Numbered from the stretch's first letter, positions 45,852 to 55,227 are shown. The stretch is DNA of 59,911 nucleotides from Acidovorax sp. (GCA_030692685.1 JAUXZO010000196.1:1-59911); one strand, 5' to 3'. The notes: generated from the letters alone by a model not told the origin. Numbers and translations are program-made.

Positions 45852-46493
45852 ATGAACATCGCCCTGATTGGCGCCACCGGTTTTGTCGGTTCGGCCCTGC
45901 TCAATGAACTGCTGCAACGCGGCCACCGCGTCACGGTGCTGGCCCGCAACCCCGCCAAGCTCGCAGCCCGCGAAGGCCTGACCGTGGTGGCCGCCGACGC
46001 GCAGGACGCAGGCCAGGTCGCCAAGGCCGCCCATGGCCACGGTGCCGTGGTCAGCGCCTACAACCCCGGTTGGGAGGCGCCCAACCTCCGCGACGAATTC
46101 CTGAAAGGCACCCGCGCCATCATCGACGGCACCAAAGCTGCTGGTGTGCGCCGCTTCCTGATGGTGGGTGGCGCAGGCAGCCTCTTTGTGGCACCCGGCG
46201 TGCAACTGGTGGACACGCCCCAGTTCCCCGCCGAATGGAAGCAGGGCGCCCTGGCCGCCCGCGAGGCGCTGGACTGGATCCGCACCGAAAACACGCTGGA
46301 CTGGACCTTCCTCTCGCCCCCCATCCTGCTGCAGCCTGGCGAACGCACCGGCCAGTACCGCCTGGGTGACGAAGCGCCGTTGATGAATGGAGAACAACCC
46401 GGCAGCATCAGCGTGGCCGACCTGGCCGTAGCCATTGCCGACGAGCTGGAAACGCCGCGCCATGTGCAAAAACGGTTTACGGTGGCGAACTGA
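45852..46493 (+). CDS. NAD(P)H-binding oxidoreductase (NmrA/YwnB-like)
   Basis: A 213-residue Rossmann protein starting MNIALIGATGFVGSALLNEL with the GxxGxxG motif. It resembles atypical SDRs annotated as NAD(P)-dependent oxidoreductases or flavin reductase-like proteins. The active-site Tyr-x-x-x-Lys is not visible. AAGGA lies 6 bases before ATG at 45852; an ATG five codons upstream is less likely. Paired with the divergent LysR gene. Confidence 0.85.
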   Translation: MNIALIGATGFVGSALLNELLQRGHRVTVLARNPAKLAAREGLTVVAADAQDAGQVAKAAHGHGAVVSAYNPGWEAPNLRDEFLKGTRAIIDGTKAAGVRRFLMVGGAGSLFVAPGVQLVDTPQFPAEWKQGALAAREALDWIRTENTLDWTFLSPPILLQPGERTGQYRLGDEAPLMNGEQPGSISVADLAVAIADELETPRHVQKRFTVAN

Positions 46494-46529
46494 CCGCCCA
46501 TGTGGGCAGGGGTTCCCAGGCCGAAATGC

Positions 46530-46600
46530 CAAAAGACTCCTATTTTGATAGCTGCCAGCGATTGATAGATAAGCGCTAGAGGCCAATTTTGCTATAAATT
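46530..46600 (+). repeat. R1 intergenic repeat, copy 11
   Basis: Orientation A: TTTTGATAGCTGCCAGC, loop GATAGAT region, AAGCGCTAGAGGCCAATTTT. The left stem has gcgatt instead of GCGCTT. It lies between convergent genes. Confidence 0.85.
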
Positions 46601-46608
46601 CTCTCGCT

Positions 46609-47889
46609 TTAGCCTATAAACCACCGCATCGGCACCAGCACGATGGATGGGAACAGCACCATCAAGAACATCATCGCGAACTGCGCGCCCATGAAAGGCA
46701 GCACGCCGCGCGTGACTTCGTCCATGCGCATCTTTCCCACCCCGGCTACTACGTTCAGCACCGTTCCGACCGGCGGGGTGATAAGCCCGATGGCGTTGTT
46801 CATGATGAACAACACGCCGAAGTACACCGGGTCGATGCCTGCGGCCTTGATGACCGGCATCAGCATGGGGGCCAGGATCAGGATGGTGGGGGTCATGTCC
46901 ATGGCGGTGCCCACGGCCATCACCAGCAGCATGATGGCCATCATCAGCAGGATGGGGTTGTCCATGAAGGGGCGCAGCAGCTCGACCAATTGCCGCGGGA
47001 TGTCGGCCACGGTGATCAGCCAGGCGCTGACCATGGCGGCGGCCACGAGAAACATGATGATGGCCGTGGTTTTGGCGGCGTTCACAAACACCGCAGTCAG
47101 CTGGCGCCAGTGCAGTTCGCGGTACACCACCGTGGCCACAAAGAGCGCGTAGACGGCGGCAACGGCTGCGGCCTCTGTGGGGGTGAAAACGCCCATCTTG
47201 AGGCCCACAATCACGATCACCGGCAGAAACAGGGCCCAGGTGGACTCCTTCAGCGCCTGCAGTTTCTCTGCGCCAGACGCCCTGGGTGGCGGCTTGATGT
47301 TTTCGCGCTGCGACACCCAGTACCAGGCGGCCGCAATCGACAGCCCCATCAGCAAACCCGGCACGATGCCCGCCAAAAACAGCTTGCTGATCGACACATT
47401 GGCTGCCACGCCAAACACCACAAAGCCGATGGACGGTGGGATGACGGGCGCGATGATGCCTGCCGATGCAATCAGCCCCCCGGCACGGGCCTTGTCGTGC
47501 CCGGCCTTGACCATCATGGGCAGCAGCAAGGCGGCCAGCGCGGCGGTGTCGGCCACGGCCGAGCCCGACAGCGCCGCCAGCATGCAAGCCGCCAGGATCG
47601 CCACAAAACCCAGCCCTCCACGCTTGTGTCCCACCAGCGTGAGTGCCAGTTTGACGATGCGCTGCGACAGCCCGCCCGCGTTCATGATTTCGCCCGCCAG
47701 CATAAAAAAGGGCACGGCCAGCAGCGGGAACGAGTCCGCACCGTTGATCACGTTCTGCGCAAGAATCTGCGCGTCAAACAGGTCCAGGTGCCACATCAGC
47801 GCCACGCCTGAGACCAGCAGCGCGTAGGCAATGGGCACGCCAATGGCCATTGCGGCCAGCAGTGCACCGAGAAAGATGAATACGGTCAT
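46609..47889 (-). CDS. dctM: TRAP transporter large permease (DctM)
   Basis: A 426-residue inner-membrane protein with about 12 hydrophobic helices and the TRAP large-subunit landmarks LLAVPFFMLAGEIMNAGG and SGSAVADTAALAALLLPMM. It carries the translocation path of the DctPQM system. The end of the gene abuts R1 copy 11. It starts 21 bp after dctQ, with GGAG before its ATG. Confidence 0.95.
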   Translation of the reverse strand: MTVFIFLGALLAAMAIGVPIAYALLVSGVALMWHLDLFDAQILAQNVINGADSFPLLAVPFFMLAGEIMNAGGLSQRIVKLALTLVGHKRGGLGFVAILAACMLAALSGSAVADTAALAALLLPMMVKAGHDKARAGGLIASAGIIAPVIPPSIGFVVFGVAANVSISKLFLAGIVPGLLMGLSIAAAWYWVSQRENIKPPPRASGAEKLQALKESTWALFLPVIVIVGLKMGVFTPTEAAAVAAVYALFVATVVYRELHWRQLTAVFVNAAKTTAIIMFLVAAAMVSAWLITVADIPRQLVELLRPFMDNPILLMMAIMLLVMAVGTAMDMTPTILILAPMLMPVIKAAGIDPVYFGVLFIMNNAIGLITPPVGTVLNVVAGVGKMRMDEVTRGVLPFMGAQFAMMFLMVLFPSIVLVPMRWFIG

Positions 47890-47910
47890 GGGAATATCTC
47901 CGGGGCGGGC

Positions 47911-48492
47911 TCAATGGGTGGGCGGCTTGTGTGACGGCAAGGCGGCGGCGCCCAGCGGCATGTCGGGCACGGTGGTCACATCCTCCGATCCAGAGGTCTG
48001 CACCAGCTGGTCGTCTGGCACCTGCCCCGACAACAGCCGCCACAGGTTGAGCAGCAGCAGCGCGCCCGACGCCACGGCAAACACCACCCCGGATGCATAG
48101 AAGATCGCCATCGACGCGCCAGTCACGGGCGCCTCTACATCCCAGTTGATGCGGGCTTGCGAAAGGGCACCACTGAACAGCAGCCAGGTGCAAAACAGCA
48201 TGAGCCCGTGGCTGATGACCAGGCACACCCGTTGCGCAATGGGTGGGAGCTTGGTCAGAACCAGGTCTGTGCCCAGGTGGCCGTGCTCCTTCACCGCCAC
48301 GATGGCGCCCAGGAACGTGATCCACACAAACAGCCAGCGCGACACCTCTTCGCTGACGGCGATGCCGGAGTTGAAGGCATAACGCAGCACCACGTTGCCG
48401 AACACCATCACCACCATCACGGCCAGCGCCAGCGCGATGAGGACGTTGATCCACCGGCAGCACCGGTCTATGAATGCGTTCAGCATGGGCAT
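47911..48492 (-). CDS. dctQ: TRAP transporter small permease (DctQ)
   Basis: A 193-residue membrane protein with four hydrophobic helices and the small-subunit pattern (VSEEVSRWLFVWITFLGAIV, then VKEHGHLGTDLV). It works with DctM and the periplasmic DctP. The C-terminal tail (residues about 165-193) is hydrophilic. Located 43 bp after the FAA-family gene. Substrate is inferred from neighbours to be a sugar acid. Confidence 0.93.
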   Translation of the reverse strand: MPMLNAFIDRCCRWINVLIALALAVMVVMVFGNVVLRYAFNSGIAVSEEVSRWLFVWITFLGAIVAVKEHGHLGTDLVLTKLPPIAQRVCLVISHGLMLFCTWLLFSGALSQARINWDVEAPVTGASMAIFYASGVVFAVASGALLLLNLWRLLSGQVPDDQLVQTSGSEDVTTVPDMPLGAAALPSHKPPTH

Positions 48493-48535
48493 GTTTCCGG
48501 GGCTGTGGGGGTGCAGGTCATGCAGGTCATGCAGA

Positions 48536-49747
48536 TCACAGCGCTGCGCGCAACAAACCGCGCTGCGTCAGGTTGCTGATGAAAGCGCGCAGGCCAAACT
48601 GCCAGGGGGCGGCGGTTTCGCTGTGGGTCACGCGGTTGTGCAGGCCCCCCAGCCAGGCGCTCTGGATGGTGACCACATCGCCCAGCTTGTGCGTGAAGCC
48701 GCTGCCGGGCTCGTCGCGGTCTTCAATCGGCGCAAACAGCGTGCCCAAGAACAGCATGAATCCGTCCGGGTACTGGTGTGCCGCCAGCGTCTGCGCCACC
48801 AGATCGGTCGGGTCGCGGCTGATGCTGGCCATGGTGTTGATGCCGCGCAGCTCGTAGCCGTCCACCCCCGCCACACGCAGATGCACGGTTTCGTTGCGCA
48901 CCTGCTCCATGCCAAAACCCGCGTTATCAAACAGCCGAATGAAGGGGCCTAAAGCGCACGATGCGTTGTTGTCCTTGGCCTTGCCCAGCAGCAGCGCACT
49001 GCGGCCCTCGATGTCGCGCAGGTTCACATCGTTGCCCAGCGTGGCGCCGACGATGGCGCCCCGGCTGTTCACGGCCAGCACCACCTCGGGCTCGGGGTTG
49101 TTCCAGGCCGAATCGGCGCGGATGCCGATGTCATCGCCACAGCCCACCGAGGCCAGCACCGGGGCTTTGGTGAACACCTCGGCGTCGGGCCCAATGCCCA
49201 CCTCCAGATACTGCGACCACAGCCCCTTTTCTTGCAGCAAGGCCTTCAGTTCCATGGCCTCGGGCGATCCCGGGCGGATGTCGGCCAGGTTCTCACCGAT
49301 GAGTCCTATCACCTGGCTGCGCAATGCCTGGGCCCGGCTCGCGTCGCCCCTGGCCTGTTCTTCGATCACGCGTTCGATCAGGCTGGCGGCAAACGTGACC
49401 CCAGCGGCCTTCACCACCTGCAGATCGCAGGGCGCTAGCAGCCAGGGCAGCGTGCTGTCGCGCATGCCCGGCTGGCTGTTGGCCAGCAGTTCCTTCACCG
49501 TGCACAGGTACTGGCCTGGGGCCGCCCGCACTGCGGCGGCGGGGTCGGGTGTGTCGAGCAGTGTGCTCATGGTGGGGTAGTGCTGGCTCAGGTCGAACAC
49601 ACCCGCCTCGCGCAGGGCCACCACGGCCGGGCCGGGTACATCGCCGTGCGCCCAGGCACGGCCGACCAGGGTGCCCGCCAGGCCGTCATCGGGAAGGATG
49701 GGGTGATGCAGGACACCGGCTTGCGCGGCCGCTGTTGTTGAGTTCAT
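48536..49747 (-). CDS. Fumarylacetoacetate hydrolase-family protein (2-keto-3-deoxy-sugar acid dehydratase candidate)
   Basis: A 403-residue protein with the FAH-type metal-binding region: SWNNPEPEVVLAVN-like (read here as ADSAWNNPEPEVVL), DIGIRADS and LGNDVNLRDIEGRSALLLGK. Its length and N-terminal extension resemble the XylX/2-keto-3-deoxy-pentonate dehydratases rather than short FAH enzymes. Next to the IlvD/Edd dehydratase it would make alpha-ketoglutarate semialdehyde. AAGGA lies about 8 bases before the ATG at 49747; an in-frame opening upstream is not used. Confidence 0.83.
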   Translation of the reverse strand: MNSTTAAAQAGVLHHPILPDDGLAGTLVGRAWAHGDVPGPAVVALREAGVFDLSQHYPTMSTLLDTPDPAAAVRAAPGQYLCTVKELLANSQPGMRDSTLPWLLAPCDLQVVKAAGVTFAASLIERVIEEQARGDASRAQALRSQVIGLIGENLADIRPGSPEAMELKALLQEKGLWSQYLEVGIGPDAEVFTKAPVLASVGCGDDIGIRADSAWNNPEPEVVLAVNSRGAIVGATLGNDVNLRDIEGRSALLLGKAKDNNASCALGPFIRLFDNAGFGMEQVRNETVHLRVAGVDGYELRGINTMASISRDPTDLVAQTLAAHQYPDGFMLFLGTLFAPIEDRDEPGSGFTHKLGDVVTIQSAWLGGLHNRVTHSETAAPWQFGLRAFISNLTQRGLLRAAL

Positions 49748-49878
49748 GGGAGTTCGTTCCTTTGACGAGGGTTTTCGGTCGGTGCCTGTCTGGCCCCAGG
49801 CGTTACTGCGATGCGGCCACGCTGCCACGCGACTACGCGGGTACGTGGGCACGCGGCCTTCAAAAATACATAAACACC

Positions 49879-49936
49879 CGTTCACGCTGAGCTTGTCGAA
49901 GCGCTGCACAAGGCTTCGACAGGCTCAGCCCGAACG
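49879..49936. repeat. R4 palindromic repeat, copy 1
   Basis: Left arm CGTTCACGCTGAGCTTGTCG (49879-49898) continuing to GAAGC; right arm GCTTCGACAGGCTCAGCCCG continuing to AACG (49913-49936); about three mismatches. It lies between the dehydratase and the FAA-family gene. No T-tract. Confidence 0.85.
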
Positions 49937-49978
49937 GTTGTTGATGTGTGCGCTCATCCGTGCCCATATCCACACGCA

Positions 49979-51760
49979 TTAGTGGTTGTGGCGTGGTGTT
50001 TTCTCGGAGATGCGCTGGTATGCCAGCGCAAAGTCCAACGTGGCGCCATCCACGAGCTGCCCCGTTTTTTCGCGGTACAGCGCCTCCCAGGGCGACTGGC
50101 TGGCGGGAACGGGCGGCGCAGGCAGTTCGCGCTTGCGGCGTTCGATTTCATCGGGCGTCACCAGCGCATCGCAGCGATGGTTGTTCAGATCGATACGGAT
50201 CGTGTCGCCGTTTTGTAGCCAGCTCAATCCTCCGCCGACGGCGCTTTCGGGCGATGCGTTGAGGATGGAGGGGCTGTCGGCCGTGCCCGACTGGCGCCCG
50301 TCACCCAGCGTGGGCAGCGTGTTGATGCCGCGCCGGATCAGCGCATCGGGCGGCTGCATGTTGACCACCTCTGCAGAACCCGGCCAGCCAATCGGCCCCG
50401 CGCCGCGCATCACCAGAATGCAGCCCTCGTCGATGTTCAGCTGCGGGTCGTTGATGCGTGCGTGGTAGTCGTCGGCCCCTTCAAACACCACGGCGCGGGC
50501 TTCAAAGATGCCTTCATGCCCGGGTTGGCTCAGGTAGCGTGCACGAAACGCAGGCGATATCACCGAGGTTTTCATGATGCCGAAGTCGAACAAATTGCCG
50601 CTGAGCACCAGAAAGCCCGCCTTCTCCATCAGCGGGTCGGTGAACGGGCGAATCACCTCGCGGTCACGCGTTTCGCGGCCTTGCAGGTTGTCGCCGATGG
50701 TCTTGCCCGTCACGCTGGCGCAGTCGTTGTGCAGGCGGCCCGCTTGCTGCAGCTCCCACATCAGCGCAGGCACGCCGCCCGCACGGAAGAACCGCTCCCC
50801 CAAAAACTGCCCTGCCGGCTGCATGTTCAACAGCAGCGGCAGGTCGTAGGCGTGTTCTGTCCAGTCCTTGGCCTCCAGTACCACGCCCGCATGGCGTGCC
50901 ATGGCCATCACATGCACCTGCGCATTGCTGGAGCCGCCCGCCACACTGATGACCGACAGCGCGTTCAAAAAACTCTCGCGCGTGAGGATGTGCGAGGGCC
51001 GCAGGTCTTCATAGGCCATCTCGACAATGCGCCGCCCGGTCTCGTACGCCATCTGGCCGCGCTCGCGGTAAGGCGCCGGAATAGCGGCGCAGCCAGGCAG
51101 AGACAAGCCCAGCGCCTCAGCCACCGCGTTCATGGTCGATGCTGTGCCCATGGTGTTGCAGTGGCCGGCCGACGGGGCGCTGCTGCAGGCGCGTTGCAAA
51201 AACGCTTCTTCGTCAATTTCACCCGCCGCCAGCTGCCGGCGGCTGCGCCAGATCACGGTGCCCGAGCCCACCAGCGTGCCGTCGTGCCAGCCGTCCAGCA
51301 TGGGCCCGCCCGAGAGCACGATGGCCGGGATATCCACCGTGGATGCGGCCATCACACCTGCCGGGGTGGTCTTGTCGCAGCCCGTGGTCAGCACCACCGC
51401 GTCGATGGGGTAGCCGTACAGGATCTCCACCAGCCCCAGATACGCCAGGTTGCGGTCCAGCGCCGCCGTGGGGCGGCGGCAGTTTTCAAAGATGGGATGG
51501 ACCGGGAACTCCATCGGAATGCCCCCCGCATCGCGGATACCGTCGCGCACACGGCGTGCCAGGTCCACGTGGATGCGGTTGCAGGGCGACAGGTCGCTGC
51601 CTGTCTGTGCAATGCCAATGATGGGCCGACCCGAGCGCAGTTCCTCGGGCGTGAGCCCGTAGTTCATGAAGCGTTCGAGGTAGAGCGCTGTCATGTCCGA
51701 GCGCGCGGGGTCGGCAAACCAGTCGCGTGAGCGGAAGGGTCGGCGGGGTGTTTTTGTCAT
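49979..51760 (-). CDS. IlvD/Edd family dehydratase (pentonate/sugar-acid dehydratase)
   Basis: A 593-residue enzyme of the dihydroxy-acid/phosphogluconate dehydratase family. Three conserved Cys fit the Fe-S ligands: DLSPCNRIHVDL, TTGCDKTTP and AGHCNTMGTASTM. The family sequence DSPSILNASPESAVGGG holds the catalytic Ser region. Within this family the segment pattern and neighbours fit the pentonate dehydratase subgroup (L-arabonate, D-xylonate or D-fuconate), giving a 2-keto-3-deoxy acid. Start MTKTPRRPFRS at 51760. Two R4 palindromes flank the gene. Confidence 0.87.
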   Translation of the reverse strand: MTKTPRRPFRSRDWFADPARSDMTALYLERFMNYGLTPEELRSGRPIIGIAQTGSDLSPCNRIHVDLARRVRDGIRDAGGIPMEFPVHPIFENCRRPTAALDRNLAYLGLVEILYGYPIDAVVLTTGCDKTTPAGVMAASTVDIPAIVLSGGPMLDGWHDGTLVGSGTVIWRSRRQLAAGEIDEEAFLQRACSSAPSAGHCNTMGTASTMNAVAEALGLSLPGCAAIPAPYRERGQMAYETGRRIVEMAYEDLRPSHILTRESFLNALSVISVAGGSSNAQVHVMAMARHAGVVLEAKDWTEHAYDLPLLLNMQPAGQFLGERFFRAGGVPALMWELQQAGRLHNDCASVTGKTIGDNLQGRETRDREVIRPFTDPLMEKAGFLVLSGNLFDFGIMKTSVISPAFRARYLSQPGHEGIFEARAVVFEGADDYHARINDPQLNIDEGCILVMRGAGPIGWPGSAEVVNMQPPDALIRRGINTLPTLGDGRQSGTADSPSILNASPESAVGGGLSWLQNGDTIRIDLNNHRCDALVTPDEIERRKRELPAPPVPASQSPWEALYREKTGQLVDGATLDFALAYQRISEKTPRHNH

Positions 51761-51840
51761 GGGGTCGAGACGTTGCAAAAGAGGGGCGGTGCGCAGCGCG
51801 ATTGAATGGGTATCTTTGAACTTGAACCACTACCACCACC

Positions 51841-51897
51841 CGTTCGGGCTGAGCTTGTCGAAGCCTCGTGCGGCGCTTCGACTGCGCTCAGTGAACG
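51841..51897. repeat. R4 palindromic repeat, copy 2
   Basis: Left arm CGTTCGGGCTGAGCTTGTCG then AAGC (51841-51864), right arm GCTTCGACTGCGCTCAGTGA then ACG (51875-51897). It lies upstream of the dehydratase, between it and dctP. Confidence 0.85.
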
Positions 51898-51939
51898 GTT
51901 CCGGAGGGCGATCCACAAGCTGCCGCTGGAGCGAGCCAG

Positions 51940-52959
51940 TTACTTCCCGCCCCGCGCCTTGGCCAGCTCGCCCATCATTTCGCTGGTGGTTTCTTCACCA
52001 AACTCCTTGCCGTACTTGGTCAGCACGGGCTGCAGCTTGGTGCGCAGCTTGGCCTGCTCGGCGGCGGGCAGCTCGGTGATCTGCATGCCGGCCTTCTTCA
52101 GCTCGCCCAGCGCGGTTTCGCTGAAGGCGCGGATCGTTTTGCGCTCAAACAGCGTGGCTTCGCGGGCGGCTTCCTGAACGATCTTTCGCTCGTCTGCTGA
52201 GAGGCCGTCCCACGTCTTCTTGGACATCAGCAGCACCCAGGCGCTGTACATGTGGCGCGACAGCACCAGGTGTTTTTGCACTTCAAAGAACTTGCTGGCC
52301 AGAATGGTGGCGGGCGGGTTCTCCTGCCCGTCCACGGCGGCTTGCTCCATGGCCGTGTACAGCTCGGTGAACGGCATGGGCGTGGCGTTGGTGCCCAGCG
52401 CGTTGAAGGTGTCCAGGAACAAGGGGCTCTGGATCACGCGCAGCTTGAGACCGGCCAGGTCGTCCGCCTTGTTGATGGGGCGGCGCGAGTTGGTCACGTG
52501 GCGAAAGCCGTTCTCCCAAAAGCCCAGGCCGATCAGGCCCTTGTCGGGCAGCATGGCCAGCAGTTTCTGACCGAAGGGGCCGTCGAGCAAGGCATCGGCT
52601 TCTGCCTCGGTGTTGAAGGTCAGTGGCAGGTTGAGCACGCCAAAAGGCTTGATCAGCGACATCAGCGTGGACGAATCGGGAATCGTCATCTCCAGCGTGC
52701 CGCCGCGCAGGGCCGATGTCATGCTCACGTCGTTGCCCAGCGAGCCGCTGGCAAACAGCTTGGCGGTCATCTTGCCGCCGCTTTTGGCCTGCAGCCGCTC
52801 GGCAAAGTGGCGCACGGCCTGGGCCTGCGGGTGGTCGTCGCTCAGGCCGATGCCGACCTTGAACGTGTGTTCCTTGATTTGCGCAGAAACGGGCGCTGCG
52901 AGGGCGGCCAGCAGCGTGGCGGCCAGCGCCAGAGATTTGGCGAGGGAATTGAATGGCAT
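51940..52959 (-). CDS. dctP: TRAP transporter solute-binding protein (DctP)
   Basis: A 339-residue secreted binding protein. The signal (AKSLALAATLLAALAAPVSA, cleavage near AQIKEH) is followed by TRAP-type motifs: SDDHPQAQAVRHFAERLQAK, FASGSLGNDVSM and KADDLAGLKLRVIQSPLFLD, with the conserved Arg that binds carboxylates. GGAG lies 9 bases before the ATG. First gene of the cluster, divergent from the LysR gene; its ligand is probably the sugar acid dehydrated by the next enzyme. Confidence 0.94.
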   Translation of the reverse strand: MPFNSLAKSLALAATLLAALAAPVSAQIKEHTFKVGIGLSDDHPQAQAVRHFAERLQAKSGGKMTAKLFASGSLGNDVSMTSALRGGTLEMTIPDSSTLMSLIKPFGVLNLPLTFNTEAEADALLDGPFGQKLLAMLPDKGLIGLGFWENGFRHVTNSRRPINKADDLAGLKLRVIQSPLFLDTFNALGTNATPMPFTELYTAMEQAAVDGQENPPATILASKFFEVQKHLVLSRHMYSAWVLLMSKKTWDGLSADERKIVQEAAREATLFERKTIRAFSETALGELKKAGMQITELPAAEQAKLRTKLQPVLTKYGKEFGEETTSEMMGELAKARGGK

Positions 52960-53117
52960 GGGTTTGTCTCCGTTGGAATGGCTGTGTCGTCGCGATGGCC
53001 TGGGCCATCGGCGCCGCGCGGTCCTTTTGGTGGTCCGTCATCGATGCAGGCCGAAGGTTAGGACTGGCACCTGCCGGGGTCCACTGAATCTTTTGCTACG
53101 ATCCATTCCAAACGCTT

Positions 53118-54086
53118 ATGAGTCCAGACGAATTTCCGGGTAAACCCTTGTCTTTGGCACAGGCCTGCGCGCGGCTGAGGTTTCGGCATTTGCAGTTTTT
53201 GGACATCCTGGGGCGCACGCGCAACCTGCGGCTGACGGCCGAGCAAATGCACGTCACGCAGCCGGCGGCCACCAAGATCCTGATGGACATTGAAGACATC
53301 CTGGAGGCGCGTTTGTTTGACCGTTTGTCGCGCGGCATGCGGCCCAACGAGCTGGGTCTTTTTACGCTGCGTTATGCCAGCGCGGCGCTTGACGGCCAGC
53401 GCCAATTTGTGGACGAGTTCAACGCCCTCAAACAGGGCGGACACGGGCACCTGACGGTGGGCGCCATCACCGGATCGGCGGCGCATCTGCTGGTGGCGTC
53501 GGTGGTCGAAATCCAGCGCCTTCGGCCTTTGCTGGTTCTCAAAATTCTGGAGCAAAGCAGCGACCAGTTGATCGCATGGCTGGCCGAGCGCAAGATCGAT
53601 TTGATGATTGGCCGCTTTACTGAAGAGGCCCAGCGCAGCCAGTTTCACTACGAACGCCTGTCTGCAGAACCGCTGTACGTGGTGGGAGGCTTGCACCACC
53701 CGCTGCGCGGCGCGGCCGACCTGGCGCTGACCGAGCTGGCCCACTGGCCGTGGATTCTGTACCCCGCCTCCACAGCGGTGCGCAAGGTGTCGGACGACCT
53801 GTTTGGTGGCGTGGGCCTGGCGTTGACGGCAGGGGTGGTAGAGACGCCCTCGTTCTTGTTTGCGCTGGAGCTGATGAACACCACCAACATGATGTCGCTG
53901 CAGCCCGCTCGCCTGGTCGAAAAATACGTGAACAAAGGCTTGCTGTCGCGCATCCCCCTGGACCTGCCCGACCGCATGCCCAGCTACGGCCTGATCACGC
54001 GGCTGGGCGAAGAGCCCACGCCGTCTGCACAGGCCTTTATTGACGTGCTGCGCGAAACGGCGGGCCTTGCCCCTGAGGCGTCTTGA
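53118..54086 (+). CDS. LysR family regulator (GbpR-like) of the sugar-acid cluster
   Basis: A 322-residue LysR protein with the HTH region LRFRHLQFLDILGRTRNLRL and HVTQPAATKILMDIEDILEA and a C-terminal effector domain. The longer N-terminus and RFRHLQF start resemble GbpR, a sugar-binding-protein regulator. It is divergent from dctP with 158 bp between, so it very likely controls the DctPQM/dehydratase operon. Confidence 0.9.
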   Translation: MSPDEFPGKPLSLAQACARLRFRHLQFLDILGRTRNLRLTAEQMHVTQPAATKILMDIEDILEARLFDRLSRGMRPNELGLFTLRYASAALDGQRQFVDEFNALKQGGHGHLTVGAITGSAAHLLVASVVEIQRLRPLLVLKILEQSSDQLIAWLAERKIDLMIGRFTEEAQRSQFHYERLSAEPLYVVGGLHHPLRGAADLALTELAHWPWILYPASTAVRKVSDDLFGGVGLALTAGVVETPSFLFALELMNTTNMMSLQPARLVEKYVNKGLLSRIPLDLPDRMPSYGLITRLGEEPTPSAQAFIDVLRETAGLAPEAS

Positions 54087-54107
54087 CGGGTTTGCCTGCG
54101 TTGCTCA

Positions 54108-54128
54108 TCAATAACTAAAAGTTATTGA
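54108..54128. repeat. 9-bp hairpin after the LysR gene
   Basis: TCAATAACT and AGTTATTGA flank AAA, 22 bp beyond the LysR stop. No T-tract follows; it may be a weak transcription or RNA-end element. Confidence 0.6.
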
Positions 54129-54239
54129 AAATGAAGGTGGTTTGGGATTTGTAGATGTCCCCGGCAGGGTTTGACTGCCTGCCACTGCCCCCGCGCCGTT
54201 ATGCTCTGCGCCCTTTGACCGAAACCTGCCTGCTGCCCC

Positions 54240-54728
54240 ATGACCGACTTTGCTGACGACACGCCCACCCCCATCCACGAACCCCGCGTGTGGAGCGACG
54301 AGCGCTGGATGGCGCAGGTCATCAAAAACGAGGACGACGATGGCTGGGCCGTGGCCATGACGCTGCACGGCGAGTCTGAACCCGCGCTGGTGGGCCCGTG
54401 GACCATGGGGCGCGACAAGAAGAACCCCAAGCCGCTCGACGTTGCGGCCTTCAACACCCTGGTCAAAACCGCCAGCGAGGTGCTGCGCCGCCACGAGCAG
54501 CAACTGCACGCGCAGCTCAACAAAAACGTGAGCATCACCACCGCCGACGGCCAGCGCCTGCGCGTGGCGCTGGCCATCGTGCCCGATGAAGAAGGCGCCA
54601 CCGCCACACTGAGCGCAATGGATGAACTGGGCGAAGAACTGGCGCGCGTGCCTGTGCCCCCCACGTTCAAGCTGACCACCGACAGCGCCACGGCCTGGGC
54701 ACAGGGCGGGTTCGAAAAGCCGCGCTGA
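54240..54728 (+). CDS. Conserved hypothetical protein, 162 residues
   Basis: An acidic soluble protein with a clear fold-like pattern (SDERWMAQVIKNEDDDGWAV, ALVGPWTMGRDKKNPKPLD). No signal peptide or TM segment. I do not recognise a domain. It has normal GC-rich codon use for the window. It lies between the LysR gene and the FMN riboswitch. Confidence 0.7.
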   Translation: MTDFADDTPTPIHEPRVWSDERWMAQVIKNEDDDGWAVAMTLHGESEPALVGPWTMGRDKKNPKPLDVAAFNTLVKTASEVLRRHEQQLHAQLNKNVSITTADGQRLRVALAIVPDEEGATATLSAMDELGEELARVPVPPTFKLTTDSATAWAQGGFEKPR

Positions 54729-54849
54729 CGAGACGCGGGGTGGCGGAAAACCGGCATTGCTGGAGTTGCCAATCGCATGCGCGACGGGCGAATACAGGGT
54801 AAGCCCCTAGAATCTGTCCGTCGGCCCCGAAGTGTTTTCGGGGTCGATT

Positions 54850-55011
54850 GCGTTCTCAGGGCGGGGCGAAATTCCCCACCGGCGGTATCTGCGGGTTGAA
54901 TAAAAACCTGCAGCAGCCCGCGAGCGCCTGCAAGGTAGTTTTGCCCCGCAGGGTCAGCAGATCTGGTGCGAAGCCAGAGCCGACGGTCACAGTCCGGATG
55001 AAAGAGATCGC
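54850..55011 (+). promoter_or_regulatory. FMN riboswitch (RFN element)
   Basis: The RFN core motifs are present in order: TCAGGGCGGGGCGAAATTCC, CCACCGGCGGT, AGCCCGCGAGCGC, GGTCAGCAGATCTGGTG, AGCCGACGGTCACAGTCCGG and ATGAAAGAGA. P1 pairs GCGTTCTC (54850-54857) with GAGATCGC (55004-55011). It lies upstream of ribH and should shut it down when FMN is high. The effector step (terminator or RBS hiding) is in the following 216 bases; I see no strong T-tract terminator, so translational control is more likely. Confidence 0.96.
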
Positions 55012-55227
55012 GAAGCCATGGGCCTCCCGTTGGGGTGGTCGCCTGTGGCATGTGTGTCGGCGCGTGGTGCCGGGCTGTGGGGGTTGCCTGGCCTTTTGGG
55101 TCGGGCGTGCTTGCCGTGTCCGGGCTGCCTGCTGGGCTGCATGCCTGGGCGTCCGCTTTGCACTGCGAGGGGCTCTTTTCGCGCGCGCCCTGATTCTGGT
55201 AACCCTTTTCTTTCTTCGAGAAAATCC

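Noticed and set aside
55018..55227. A 70-residue N-terminal extension of ribH
   Set aside because: The frame is open but starts at the end of the riboswitch, has no family similarity, and MNQS at 55228 matches the known RibH2 start.
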